Shown here: piece by piece, positions 7,712 to 15,181 of the stretch
Layout: every line of letters begins with the position of its first letter
Numbering within the stretch: the first letter of the stretch is position 1
Assembly (NCBI GenBank): GCA_036939755.1
Contig: JALLAZ010000466.1
Span: 1 to 15,181 of the forward strand
Length of the DNA stretch: 15,181 nt
Reading direction: 5' to 3'
Source: Stephanodiscus triporus
Taxonomy: Eukaryota > Bacillariophyta > Thalassiosirophyceae > Thalassiosirales > Thalassiosiraceae
Notes under the pieces: generated by a model
The model's database searches: none
Told to the model about the DNA's origin: nothing
What the model saw: only the letters and a program-made list of their open reading frames with translations
Made by a program: the position numbers and the translations under genes

Positions 7712-10402
7712 TCACCCCTTGAAAGGCGACTCCATTGACAACGCAATAAACAAGCCCTTTGAATCATCTACCTTGGGGTATCCCCAAAACTTATGTCCAT
7801 CATACTGATACTTGTTGTATGCCTCCTTGCGAAGCTTGTCAGATTCTTCCATCGCGAGGGTGACACTCTTCAGCATCCAATTGATACGTTCTGTGGCCAT
7901 GGTCACATCTCCAACCAAGGTTGTTGTCAAAGATTCCAAGTCGACTTTCTCAATACTCTTCAACAACTTGCCACTGCTCTTCTCCTTGACAATCGAATCC
8001 AATTCTATCATCTCGGGGGGTTGATGATATTCCACTAACCGATTCACCTCGACCAATGCCTCCTTCCACAGTCGCTCCTCCTTCTCAAGCTTTTGAATGT
8101 CTACCATCAGCTTCGCCACTTCCTGCCACAGCTCCTTGTTGCGAGGATGATTCAGTCGCTTGTCCGTCTTTTGGCGTTCGTAACGGTCTTGGCGAGATCG
8201 TGCCCGTGCTTCCTTGCGTTCTCTCTTGGCATTGAGATCGTCCAACCGTTGCTGCTCTTTCTCCCTTTCGAAACGCTCCACCCGCAACCTTTGCCTTTCC
8301 TTCTCTCGTTCACGCCATTCCTCGCCGACCACCTTCATGGCCTCACCAGTGCACTTGTTCACGACCTTTCGACAAGTTTCGATAGCCTCCACAATCTCTT
8401 TTCCTTGGGAGACAGGCATTCCATCCTGCGCATGCCGTAGTGCCTTCGCTTGCTGCTGCTTTAAAACAGAATTCGTTTCGTAGGCAATGGAGGGCAATAT
8501 AACCTCTTGCAATGAGACGACATTGGCCCCTGCACGATTTAGCTGATATTGATGTGATGGACTACCATTCGATACTGCCTGGTCATGAAACATGCATAGG
8601 GTTTTGATGCGTGGCGAAGGTATTGAGTTCAAAGGAAACACGAATGCATTCTCGTAGGTGGATTGTGTCGTCTCCACTTCCATTGGTTTTACAGCTTCAC
8701 TTGATCCACCATTAGCCGTAGCGATTTTTTCACTACCATGAATATTGTTTGCAGGCTCTACCACCACAGCCACCTCTTTCCTCGTTGAATTCTTTTCAAG
8801 AGAATCATCCATTAAATCATCCTGCACCAGATAACTCGCAGTGGGTACCGAGGCACGGAAACGCTTGATCACTTTACGTTGACTATTGGGTGTAGGTACT
8901 GGTGATCGAATGTGATCTTTGGTAGAGATCTTCTCAGGAGATAGAATCGAACTTTCTTCACCTCCCTCTTGAGCAGTGGCTTTGACGACCCCACTGCCCC
9001 GGAAAATGAGAGAGGCATTCTTTGGTACCATGTCAGACTTCTTAAAATCATTGCGACTTGAGGACAGACTTTGCAAAACTAACTTCTTACTGCTGGATGC
9101 GCCCTGCTCCAACGTTGTGGCCGACGAAGACGTCGCTTCGCTTCCCGAGCTGACAGACATGTTACTGCTGCCACTGCCACTCTCAATATTGGTGGTGGCC
9201 GTGGCCATTGGCATGCTCAAGAGTTTGCCCTCCGCCTCTTTCAAGGAGTATGTGCCATTGGGCGACAACGCCTTCTTCTTGGGCGACAACGCCTTCTTCT
9301 TGGGCGACGTTGTCGCATTCCCTTTTTTGGGTGAGTTTGCCTTCTTGGGCGAGCAATTGGGAGAAACGTCGCCAAATGGAGATCGGACGGGTGATTTCGC
9401 CTTGATCGGACTTTTCGTCGATGATGAAGTAGATGATTCGGGCATCTTCTTCGGCGAGAGTTTTTTTGACGATCTGCCACGAATGGGGGACAAACTGCCA
9501 CTAATCTTGAGACCAAGGGTCGTTTTTGTGCCACAACCATTCGCTTTGTTGGGAGGAAAAGTCGCTTCGTTTGCAATGCTCTTGTCGAATGAATGCTCCA
9601 ACGAGGTGCGAATGGGAGTCCAGCTATCTTCTAGCATCAAATCCTCTCCAGAGGCATCAAGCAATCCACTAGAAGACGATGAGGAAATGTGCGACATGTT
9701 GAGAGAACTGTAACGTCCAACATGATCCATTTGCGAAGGACGGGAAGCTCGGGCATTGACAATGTTGGATCTGTGAGTACTGCGACTGCTAACATGATTC
9801 GAACGACGCTGCGAGATGTTGGCATGCCTCGCATTCCCATCAATTGGAGTTTCCAGCGAATTCCGTCCACCTCCCAACGAAGGATGGCTGACGTTGCTCT
9901 TGCGCCCGGTGTCCATGATATTCCCCAAGTGAACGCTGTTTGGGATGCGCTTCTCAGTGTAATCGTCGCCACCGTCGTCATCGCCATTGTCGTTCAACGC
10001 AGCATTCTTTTCCCCGCCAATGGTGCTCCAATTGCTGAGAGAATTCCTCCCAGTGCTCCAACTACTGAGATTCCTCCCAAGCATAACACCCACGCTCTGC
10101 CGTCCGTAGTTCTGGGATTGTTCGCTATCTTCCGTCTCCTCGCTCATCTCCGAATCACGCGGCTGTGATCGACCGGCAGTGCCACTGAGTTGCGATTGCC
10201 GTTGCGAGGCGCTGACCAGCTCTTCATAAGTACGTCCCGAAGTCGTCAATGCTTCATCGCCATCGAAACCCTGGACAAGTTCGTCCAACTCCTCATTGGA
10301 GAGCGAGTAACGCGACGAGGTTGCCGATGAGGATTTGCCCCGTGCGTTAGGAGGGGGTAAGAGAGATGGACGCTCCCGGGCCATGGTGCGAGTGACCGGC
10401 AT
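7712..10402 (-). CDS. Large Ser-rich protein with SPKK repeats and C-terminal coiled coil, unrecognised
   Basis: 896 residues in one exon. I do not recognise the family. Residues 1-300 are low-complexity and rich in Ser, Arg, Asn and Gly. Residues about 305-385 hold a cluster of SP-K/R motifs (LSPKK, KSPIKAKSPVRSP, NSPKK, ALSPKKK twice). Such motifs are both minor-groove DNA-binding elements in histone tails and full CDK phosphorylation sites. After more Ser-rich sequence comes a folded-looking part from about 590, then a strongly charged coiled coil (about 685-795: EWREREKERQRL, RLDDLNAKRERKEARAR) and a second helix near 835-870. The C-terminus KFWGYPKVDD...FIALSMESPFKG is less biased and may be the conserved end. 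Together this suggests a nuclear or chromosome-associated protein regulated in the cell cycle, but that is inference. The start may be the ATG at 10402 or residue 7 at 10384, which has the better context (ACCATGG). Confidence 0.85.
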   Translation of the reverse strand: MPVTRTMARERPSLLPPPNARGKSSSATSSRYSLSNEELDELVQGFDGDEALTTSGRTYEELVSASQRQSQLSGTAGRSQPRDSEMSEETEDSEQSQNYGRQSVGVMLGRNLSSWSTGRNSLSNWSTIGGEKNAALNDNGDDDGGDDYTEKRIPNSVHLGNIMDTGRKSNVSHPSLGGGRNSLETPIDGNARHANISQRRSNHVSSRSTHRSNIVNARASRPSQMDHVGRYSSLNMSHISSSSSSGLLDASGEDLMLEDSWTPIRTSLEHSFDKSIANEATFPPNKANGCGTKTTLGLKISGSLSPIRGRSSKKLSPKKMPESSTSSSTKSPIKAKSPVRSPFGDVSPNCSPKKANSPKKGNATTSPKKKALSPKKKALSPNGTYSLKEAEGKLLSMPMATATTNIESGSGSSNMSVSSGSEATSSSATTLEQGASSSKKLVLQSLSSSRNDFKKSDMVPKNASLIFRGSGVVKATAQEGGEESSILSPEKISTKDHIRSPVPTPNSQRKVIKRFRASVPTASYLVQDDLMDDSLEKNSTRKEVAVVVEPANNIHGSEKIATANGGSSEAVKPMEVETTQSTYENAFVFPLNSIPSPRIKTLCMFHDQAVSNGSPSHQYQLNRAGANVVSLQEVILPSIAYETNSVLKQQQAKALRHAQDGMPVSQGKEIVEAIETCRKVVNKCTGEAMKVVGEEWREREKERQRLRVERFEREKEQQRLDDLNAKRERKEARARSRQDRYERQKTDKRLNHPRNKELWQEVAKLMVDIQKLEKEERLWKEALVEVNRLVEYHQPPEMIELDSIVKEKSSGKLLKSIEKVDLESLTTTLVGDVTMATERINWMLKSVTLAMEESDKLRKEAYNKYQYDGHKFWGYPKVDDSKGLFIALSMESPFKG
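9258..9308. repeat. 21 bp tandem repeat encoding SPKKKAL units
   Basis: A 21-mer beginning TTGGGCGACAACGCC is repeated exactly twice (9258-9278, 9279-9299) with a partial third copy to 9308. On the coding (minus) strand it encodes seven-residue units ALSPKKK. Exact nucleotide identity points to recent slippage, so the number of SPKK sites probably varies between strains. Confidence 0.9.
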
Positions 10403-10827
10403 CGCTTATTATTCTTTTCAATTGGTGCTTCGTTTACTCATTACTCTACACGGTTATTATTCTCTCAACTCTACGAATGGGTTTTCGGCGGAGGAAAATA
10501 ATCGTCTCGCCATTTTCGGTCGGAACGGCCGTTTGCTTCACAAATTTAAACGAGAGAACAACTCGCTTCACGCGCGACTGATTCGGGGAATTTATTTACT
10601 GGTCACGAACACTCCCTCCGCTCCCAAAAAAGCTGGTGGATTGTTTGCGCGCGCCACGCGCCCCATCTCGGCCACGCATGCGAACGCGCAGAAAGATGAG
10701 GAGTTCGTACAAACTCTGTCTCTATGTAAATACACTTGCACTTACATAAGTAGGAATAGTACGATATTCTTAAGTAGAAGACAACCGAGAACAAAAAAAC
10801 AAAGCAGAGAGAAGATCATGCGCCGCC
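10403..10827. promoter_or_regulatory. Divergent upstream region of the SPKK-repeat and F-box genes
   Basis: 425 bp separating two opposite start codons. The left part is AT-rich and has CAATTGG near 10419 (an inverted CCAAT-like core); the middle (10645-10690) is rich in CGCG; the right part has TATGTAA/TTACATA inverted arms at 10723-10729 and 10742-10748. A 12-mer GTAGGAATAGTA (10748-10759) also occurs at 16-27, about 180 bp before the peptidase gene. No coding frame here is convincing. Confidence 0.55.
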
Positions 10828-10862
10828 ATGGGCAAGTGCTTGAGTCAGCTCGCCAACCCTGA
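10818..10862 (+). promoter_or_regulatory. uORF overlapping the F-box start codon
   Basis: ATG at 10818 opens a 14-codon frame (MRRHGQVLESARQP) that ends with TGA at 10862, after the main ATG at 10828 and in another frame. The uORF ATG has a weaker context than the main GCCGCCATGG, so leaky scanning would normally favour the main start, but the arrangement could lower translation. Confidence 0.5.
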
Positions 10863-12222
10863 AGTATCTACCGGAGAAGAGGATCACAAACGACTGTCAT
10901 TGAAATCTACTATGGATCTGTCTGACGAGGAAGAAGGAAATTGGCCGGCAGCGGTGGCAACATCACAATCGTCGTTGAGAATCTTTCATGAAGATATTTT
11001 ACTGTCAATTCTGAGTTATGTGGCCGATGTTCCCTTCGAGATGATGGATACTACTGGTGAGAAAAAGACAATACTTATCGGTGCCCGTTGCAATCTCTTC
11101 ACCCTAAACTATGCTTCGCATTATCATTGCTAATCCAATTTAGTCCCTCGGTCTCGTTATCGCACACGCACCAAACCAGCACTTGTAGTCCCCAGCACCC
11201 ACTCCACCCTTACCCACACCCTTCCACTAGTATCCAAACAATTTCATAAAATCACGCAGAACCATGACTTGTACTGGAAGAGTGGCCTGCTACGATTATT
11301 GCACAAAGAACCAATGCTGTGGGCAGAGGGCATGAAACGAGTGATTTTCGATTCCGAGTGCGATGAAATAAGGGACGAAATTGCGAAGAGGATTCAAAGT
11401 CAAGCAGAGAGACGGCGGGATAAACGTGCGAAGAATGATCAGCTCGACTATCAAACGCCTCAATCGGTGTTTGAATCGAAAATCTCTGCATCGCGCAGGA
11501 CAGTTTCTGAGAGCTCTCCTGACAGTAAAAATAGTCCTGCAGAAGACGAAGATCTCCTCGAGCAGGCATGCGCGGCCATCCAGTCTCATCCACCTCATTA
11601 CCACACCGCCAGTTCGTCGGGGGTGTACCAGTGTCTCTATCGATCCATCGTGCTTCGTCATTTGCGTTACCAGGGCCCCGTTTTTATCATGGATTCGTTG
11701 GTACGTTTAGGAGACCCGTATGGGCTACACTTCTTCGAACCACGATATCGAGTTCTCATTTCAGAGGTCATGGCACGCTATTCGGTCAGCGCGAGGAGAG
11801 GCGAACAGATTTTGCCCTCTGTGCCAGGGATATTCCCTCGTACCTCTAATAGTGTCATGGACGACGACATCAAATCCTCCGTTCTAGACTTGGTAAAGAA
11901 GAATGAATCATTGCTGGGTGAATATCATCTGCCGACGTTCATCCACGCTCATCGAGGCTACCGTGCCAGTTGTCCCGCAACCATCGTCCAGGTCCAGATT
12001 TGCTCCATCAACCCCAATGGGAGTGCGGATGTCTTGCTTAAACCCATTGCATACATTTGGATCGAGAAAATCTGGGAGCGGCGCGGAACTGGTGGTTTGT
12101 ATGAAGCGAGAGGAATTCGAATGGGCGCTGAATTATCTGAGCGCTTTGAACGTTGGTGCAATATGGGAGCATATGGGATGGGAGATGGTAGGGGCCGACG
12201 ATTACAGTTGCCCATGCCTTGA
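10828..12222 (+). CDS. F-box protein with LON substrate-binding domain, predicted N-myristoylated
   Basis: Preferred model: exons 10828-11056 and 11231-12222, with a 174 bp phase-1 intron (GTGAGA...CCACTAG), giving about 406 residues. The protein begins MGKCLS, which fits N-myristoylation at Gly2 (Ser at position 6) with a palmitoylatable Cys4. An acidic linker leads to an F-box at about 50-93: FHEDILLSILSYV, then VSKQFHKITQNHDLYW. A charged, Lys/Arg-rich linker with Ser/Glu/Asp patches follows. From about 220 comes a LON/PUA-like domain: MDSLVRLGDPYGLHFFEPRYR, with the hallmark FEPRYR at 245-250, then FIHAHRGYRASCPATIVQVQI and a C-terminal IWERRGTGGLYEARG. F-box proteins bind SKP1 in SCF ubiquitin ligases; LON domains bind ligands in Lon protease, LONRF and cereblon. 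So this is probably an SCF substrate adaptor, held at a membrane if acylated. A second acceptor at 11143 adds 29 residues in frame inside the F-box (435 aa). Confidence 0.8.
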
Positions 12223-12602
12223 GGGGTTGGACAATTTTTGTCATTTGTAACAGTGTAAAAAAAAATAGGAAGAGGAAAGCTTAATGACTCGGTCCAAAAC
12301 ATCCGGCAACTCCGCATCGGCTTGTACAGAGAACCATTTGTTTAACACCAGTGGGGACTGCTGCTCCAAATGCTGGAACGAGATGAGATAAAAAGAAGGG
12401 GATGTGGATGCTTACAGGAAGACGAAGAAGAAAACAGTGATGTAAAATTGATTTAGTTTACGTAGCACTATGAAATCTAAGTCTGACGGCATATCCTCCT
12501 CCTCCTTCCTTGAATGACCTCGGCGATGACGATGCGGTTCCAGGTGGGGTGGAACAGGAACGCGCTCCGTCGCTTACCATCGTTCAAGGTTTGATTCTAG
12601 TA
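12223..12602. other. Intergenic 3' ends of convergent genes
   Basis: 380 bp between the F-box gene stop and the stop of the next minus-strand gene. Likely 3' UTRs. It includes an A9 run near 12258 and purine-rich GAAGA runs near 12418-12432. No gene is supported; a 15-codon ATG frame at 12470 ends at once. Confidence 0.5.
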
Positions 12603-13638
12603 TCATCCTTTTTCTTCAACCTTTTCGCCACTCTCCTCCTTTATTTCCTTTCTCGAAAGCCCCGGCCGGATGTAGTCAGCACTACTTCTGATTTTGGCAG
12701 AATCAAATGTAGGATTCAAGAATCTGATCCTTCGAGGTTCTTTGTGCAAAAAAGCATGTTCGGGAAGACCGCGCTGGTCAACATTGACTTGGTAATCACG
12801 AATCAGCCCAATTGATGTAATATTCCTTGATGGTTGATTTGGCAGTACTTACACTGAGATGCTTTTCAGCGAGGTCTGGGCAATCTCTCGGGTAGTTTTT
12901 AGTAACGGTTGTTTTAAAAGCACCCTTGTGCCGAACATCATACAAACTCGCGTAGCAGTCCTCCCTGTCGTTTTTATGTTGATCCTGCCATCCGCTTCCA
13001 CGACCCGTAGTTTCCCGGTCACACTTTGTTCGGTGATTGTCTTGATAATTGATGCAAAGTGGGAACGTTCGGGGTCGATAGCATCAACCTTTGCCTTGAC
13101 ACTCTCGTATGATTCTCCTCGCATGCATGAAATTTTCTTGACTCTGATCCACCCGCCCTTGCAAAGGATCCCCTCATTGCCATGCTTAATCAATTGTTGT
13201 GCTGACACTACTTGATTGGGACTAGATCTGATAGCAATAAGAGCTCCATCCGCTTGGTGAAGATAGGGAAAGACACCGCAAAGATTTTTGGTGGTGCCCT
13301 CCACATGGAAAATCGCAACCGAACATGGTGGACAGCCATTCCTGAATCTAAGCCTCTTTTGCTCTTCCAATAGAATTTTGTATGCTCCGCAAATTTGATC
13401 AGAGGTTGGCAAGGGAAAACGAGACATGTCTTTGGATGCAGCGATAGGATGGCTTGGCAATGAACAACAAATCTGAGGTGATTTTTCTTTTAGAGGAGAC
13501 AAATTGAAAACTCGTTGGGGTACTCAATTCATCAAGCTCAGCCCCGTCTTCAATATTATTACCAAAGAGTGTTGGTACTTCTACCTCAGTGCCCCCCTCC
13601 TTGATCTCCAAGTTTTCATCTTTGGGCCGTTTGCTCAT
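12603..13638 (-). CDS. Unrecognised multi-exon gene
   Basis: The core exon runs from about 13427 to 12855 (GAYKILLEEQKRLRF, NGCPPCSVAIFHVEGTT, GILCKGGWIRVKKI, ADGRINIKTTGRTATRV) and looks like a compact folded protein. It ends at CA|GTGTAAGT. The likely next exon is 12773-12603, after an intron 12854-12774 ending GACCAG, and encodes 56 residues (RGLPEHAFLHKEPRRIRFLN ... SRKEIKEESGEKVEEKG). Using the GTAAGT two bases later gives a different 19-codon end. Upstream, a second frame (13638 to about 13570: MSKRPKDENLEIKEGG) is joined by an intron whose edges I cannot fix: donors GTAGAA (phase 0) or GTAATA (phase 1) and acceptors CCTCAG or TAAAAG all work. Translation could instead start at the ATG at 13427. 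A further 5' exon near 13926-13834 is possible. No family recognised. Confidence 0.5.
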
Positions 13639-14276
13639 CGTGATGAAGCTGTCGACAGCTTTGTCACTTGGTGTTTGGACAGAGGTCGGTCTTTGTTTCT
13701 TTTTCTGAATTAATTTTTTCAAAATCACCCACCCATGCGCAATGCTGATGCAGAGTGAGCATTGCCCACTCTAGGACTGCAGAAGTGCCAACGTCAAAGA
13801 TATCGGACAGATCCTCTGCCCATTATGGAGCACATCACTGCAATCATCACAATTGTCCTCCGATTCCTCCTCCTCTGTCATGATGCTGCTGCATCGCGAT
13901 GACGTCGACAACTTCTTTGTCCTCATCATCTCGTGCCTCCTCCTACTCCTCCTCCCCCCTGCCAACCGTGCAGTCGCACTTTTGACACAATTGGGTCTTG
14001 CAATTGCACCTTTCTGCTCCTCACTCAAGCTTTCACGACATAGAGGAATGCATTGCCGGGGCGCGGTAGATGCACTTGGAATGAGCGTTATATGGCTTGT
14101 TATACCTGTGGACTAACCTTTCGGGGAGGGAACACTGGTGGGTGGGGAACGGGGATCTAAATGTGTGGGTCCTTAGAACTCTTTAATTCTAGTAAGACAA
14201 TGACCAGGCAAGGGCGGCACATGCAGCGGGGATTAGTATCCTCTAGTATTGCAAACGGCCTACCCTCACCGGAGTC
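13639..14276. other. Region without a clear gene; Cys-rich fragments on the minus strand
   Basis: 638 bp with no intact gene. A minus-strand frame from 14028 to 13771 (acidic and Ser/Arg-rich, TEEEESEDNCDDCSD) could supply a 5' exon for the gene at 12603-13638 through an intron 13833-13705, but it lacks an ATG until 13926. In another minus-strand frame at about 14013-13970 there is a dense Cys cluster (RCNCKTQLCQKCDC), and upstream of two TGA codons a segment at about 14125-14045 (HRYNKPYNAHSKCIYRAP). These could be remnants of a zinc-binding or transposase-type protein; I cannot assign them. The two readings overlap and cannot both be right. Confidence 0.35.
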
Positions 14277-14814
14277 TCAGTTACACACACACACCGTGCC
14301 GTCGCTCCCCTCCACTTTCCCGTAGTTCACCTTGTTCTCCCGCCCTCCATAACCTTCTTGATTGTTGATTGTAATGGCCCATGACAAAGCTATCATCGTT
14401 GTACACAGAGGATCAAAGGACAGGTACGCTGTCCGATCTTCCCATCGCCTCACCAATGGCTTAATGTGCTCTGTCCTCGAGTGATCGTGCTCCTTCTTGT
14501 CCATCCGCTGCAGTTTATTGATCGAATCCTTCAACGTTCCCCTCAGATCCATGACTCCGTGCGTCATTCTCCCCCTGGAACCAACGGCGCATCTCCTGCA
14601 TTTTATCCTTGATCATATTCTTGTGCTCGTGTTTTATACAATGCAATTGCTGGACCTCACGTCTTTGTGCCTCAGTATGCTAATCTATCCCCCCATCATG
14701 CATCTCCTTCCAATTCTCAGCCTGTTTCAATATGATTTCCTTCTTCAGGGAGTTGAGAGCCTGGCGTCCTTGCATTAGAATCTTCACCCTTGTGTGGAAA
14801 CTCTCCCTCACCTC
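14277..14814 (-). pseudogene. Degenerate coiled-coil protein remnant
   Basis: A coding-like minus-strand reading broken twice. From 14814 it reads ESFHTRVKILMQGRQALNS, then KKEIILKQAENWKEMHDGG, to a TAG at 14680-14682. The same frame continues HTEAQRREVQQLHCIKHEHK and DKMQEMRRWFQG to a G5 run (C5 at 14571-14575 on the plus strand), where a single-base shift moves the coding character into the frame of the ATG at 14567: GTLKDSINKLQRMDKKEHDH, RTEHIKPLVRRWEDRTAYLS. That frame ends at 14277. Lys/Glu/Gln-rich helices on both sides of each break argue that this was one gene. Family not recognised. An intact two- or three-exon gene is possible but no good splice sites bridge the breaks. Confidence 0.45.
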
Positions 14815-14835
14815 TTACTATGTACAGTATGGAGC

Positions 14836-14875
14836 AAGTGTGTGCACACTCCTACCAATTGGAGAGTGCACACTT
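14836..14875. repeat. Imperfect inverted repeat (hairpin)
   Basis: Left arm GTGTGCACACTCC (14840-14852) and right arm GGAGAGTGCACAC (14861-14873) pair over 13 bp with one mismatch, leaving an 8-base loop TACCAATT. Allowing a two-base bulge, the arms extend to 14836 and 14875. Each arm itself contains the palindrome GTGCAC. It lies about 115 bp before the ATG at 14991. Confidence 0.75.
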
Positions 14876-14990
14876 CTATTTCAGAGAGATTTTAGTAATG
14901 ATAGTCTAATGCCCTCTTAATTAATCCACTCCTCTCTAGCCCCTCTCAAGAGAATTAAGAAGATTCGCCAAGAGCCAAGAAAGAGGAACC

Positions 14991-15181
14991 ATGCTGAGCG
15001 CGTTGGGTCCCCCTCCCAACAACCCCTTGAAGCCCAAGTGCATAAATTGCGAGTGCTCACATCAAAATTGGGACATCTGTGCTGTGTAGGGTGGCGCCTG
15101 CGTCGCCCACGGCGCCCGGCGGAAGTGCTGCGTGCATCCGGGGTGCAACAAGTCTGTGAAGCTTGCCGGGTACTGCTCGGC
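14991..15181 (+). CDS. Cys/His-repeat protein (GGxCxxHGA type), 5' part, with in-frame TAG
   Basis: The reading frame continues past the right edge. From 15090 it reads GGACVAHGARRKCCVHPGCN then KSVKLAGYCS, which fits the GGxCxxHGA...KxCxxxGCxxxxxxxGxC repeats found in many diatom and oomycete proteins and presumed to bind zinc. In the same frame the ATG at 14991 opens MLSALGPPPNNPLKPKC and a Cys-rich stretch (CINCECSHQNWDICAV), but a TAG at 15087-15089 separates the two parts. The TAG could be the end of an intron (CTGTGTAG|GG looks like an acceptor), or a nonsense change, since repeats of this type commonly have Lys, Asn or Gln just before GG. The upstream donor is not evident. The rest of the gene lies outside the window. 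Confidence 0.5.

Noticed and set aside
8976..9713. 245-codon plus-strand frame rich in Leu and Phe
   Set aside because: Antisense shadow of the SPKK-repeat gene; no domain, and the repeat-encoded minus-strand product explains the composition.
16..10759. 12-mer GTAGGAATAGTA shared upstream of two genes (16-27 and 10748-10759) as an initiator motif
   Set aside because: Only two copies, at different distances from the ATG, and absent from the other upstream region; not enough to call a motif.
10335..10862. 175-codon plus-strand frame across the divergent promoter
   Set aside because: Overlaps the start of the SPKK gene on the other strand and the F-box ATG in another frame; composition is not protein-like. 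Only its last 14 codons matter, as a uORF.
12510..12815. Plus-strand frame with an apparent membrane helix (TIVQGLILVSSFFFNLFATL)
   Set aside because: It starts with TTG, has no usable ATG, and is the exact antisense of a Lys/Glu-rich minus-strand exon (SRKEIKEESGEKVEEKG). Antisense of Lys/Glu codons commonly mimics Phe/Leu-rich helices.
1..15181. tRNA, rRNA, CRISPR array or insertion sequence
   Set aside because: No cloverleaf, rRNA core, regularly spaced repeats or intact transposase was seen on either strand.

Overview
The window looks like nuclear DNA of a photosynthetic stramenopile, most likely a diatom and probably a centric one. Four things point there. Genes are tightly packed on both strands, with few, short GT-AG introns. 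A cysteinyl-tRNA synthetase starts with a signal peptide plus transit peptide joined at an ASAFAP-like motif (SDA|YAP), the entry signal for a complex red-lineage plastid. Allantoin synthase is a single URAD-URAH fusion, as described in diatoms. A TEX9-like coiled-coil protein fits a lineage that still makes flagellated cells. The species cannot be named from sequence alone.

Layout. 207-2516 (+): M3 oligopeptidase in three exons. 3028-3975 (-): allantoin synthase, convergent with the peptidase across a 511 bp gap. 3976-4415: shared upstream region of two divergent genes, carrying a perfect TGACGTCA (CRE) palindrome. 4416-6406 (+): plastid-type cysteinyl-tRNA synthetase with one intron. 6578-7372 (-): TEX9-like coiled-coil protein; its 3' side carries an in-frame NUMOD3-like segment that may be a missed last exon. 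7712-10402 (-): large unrecognised Ser-rich protein with SPKK repeats and a C-terminal coiled coil. 10403-10827: second divergent upstream region. 10828-12222 (+): predicted N-myristoylated F-box protein with a LON substrate-binding domain and two in-frame alternative 3' splice sites. 12603-13638 (-): unrecognised multi-exon gene.

From about 13.7 kb to the end, order breaks down. There is a degenerate coiled-coil reading frame on the minus strand with one nonsense codon and one frameshift, a Cys-rich fragment between stops, an imperfect inverted repeat, and the first unit(s) of a stramenopile Cys/His repeat protein (GGxCxxHGA type) that runs off the right edge and has an in-frame TAG.

The genes do not form a pathway. 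They are unrelated housekeeping or regulatory genes: peptide turnover, purine/ureide catabolism, plastid translation, possible flagellar and nuclear coiled-coil proteins, and a ubiquitin-ligase adaptor. The points most worth following are the F-box-LON protein with its acylation signal and splice choice, the NUMOD3-like tail of the TEX9-like gene, and the CRE palindrome. Exon boundaries were set by reading frame and family alignment from memory, with no transcript data.
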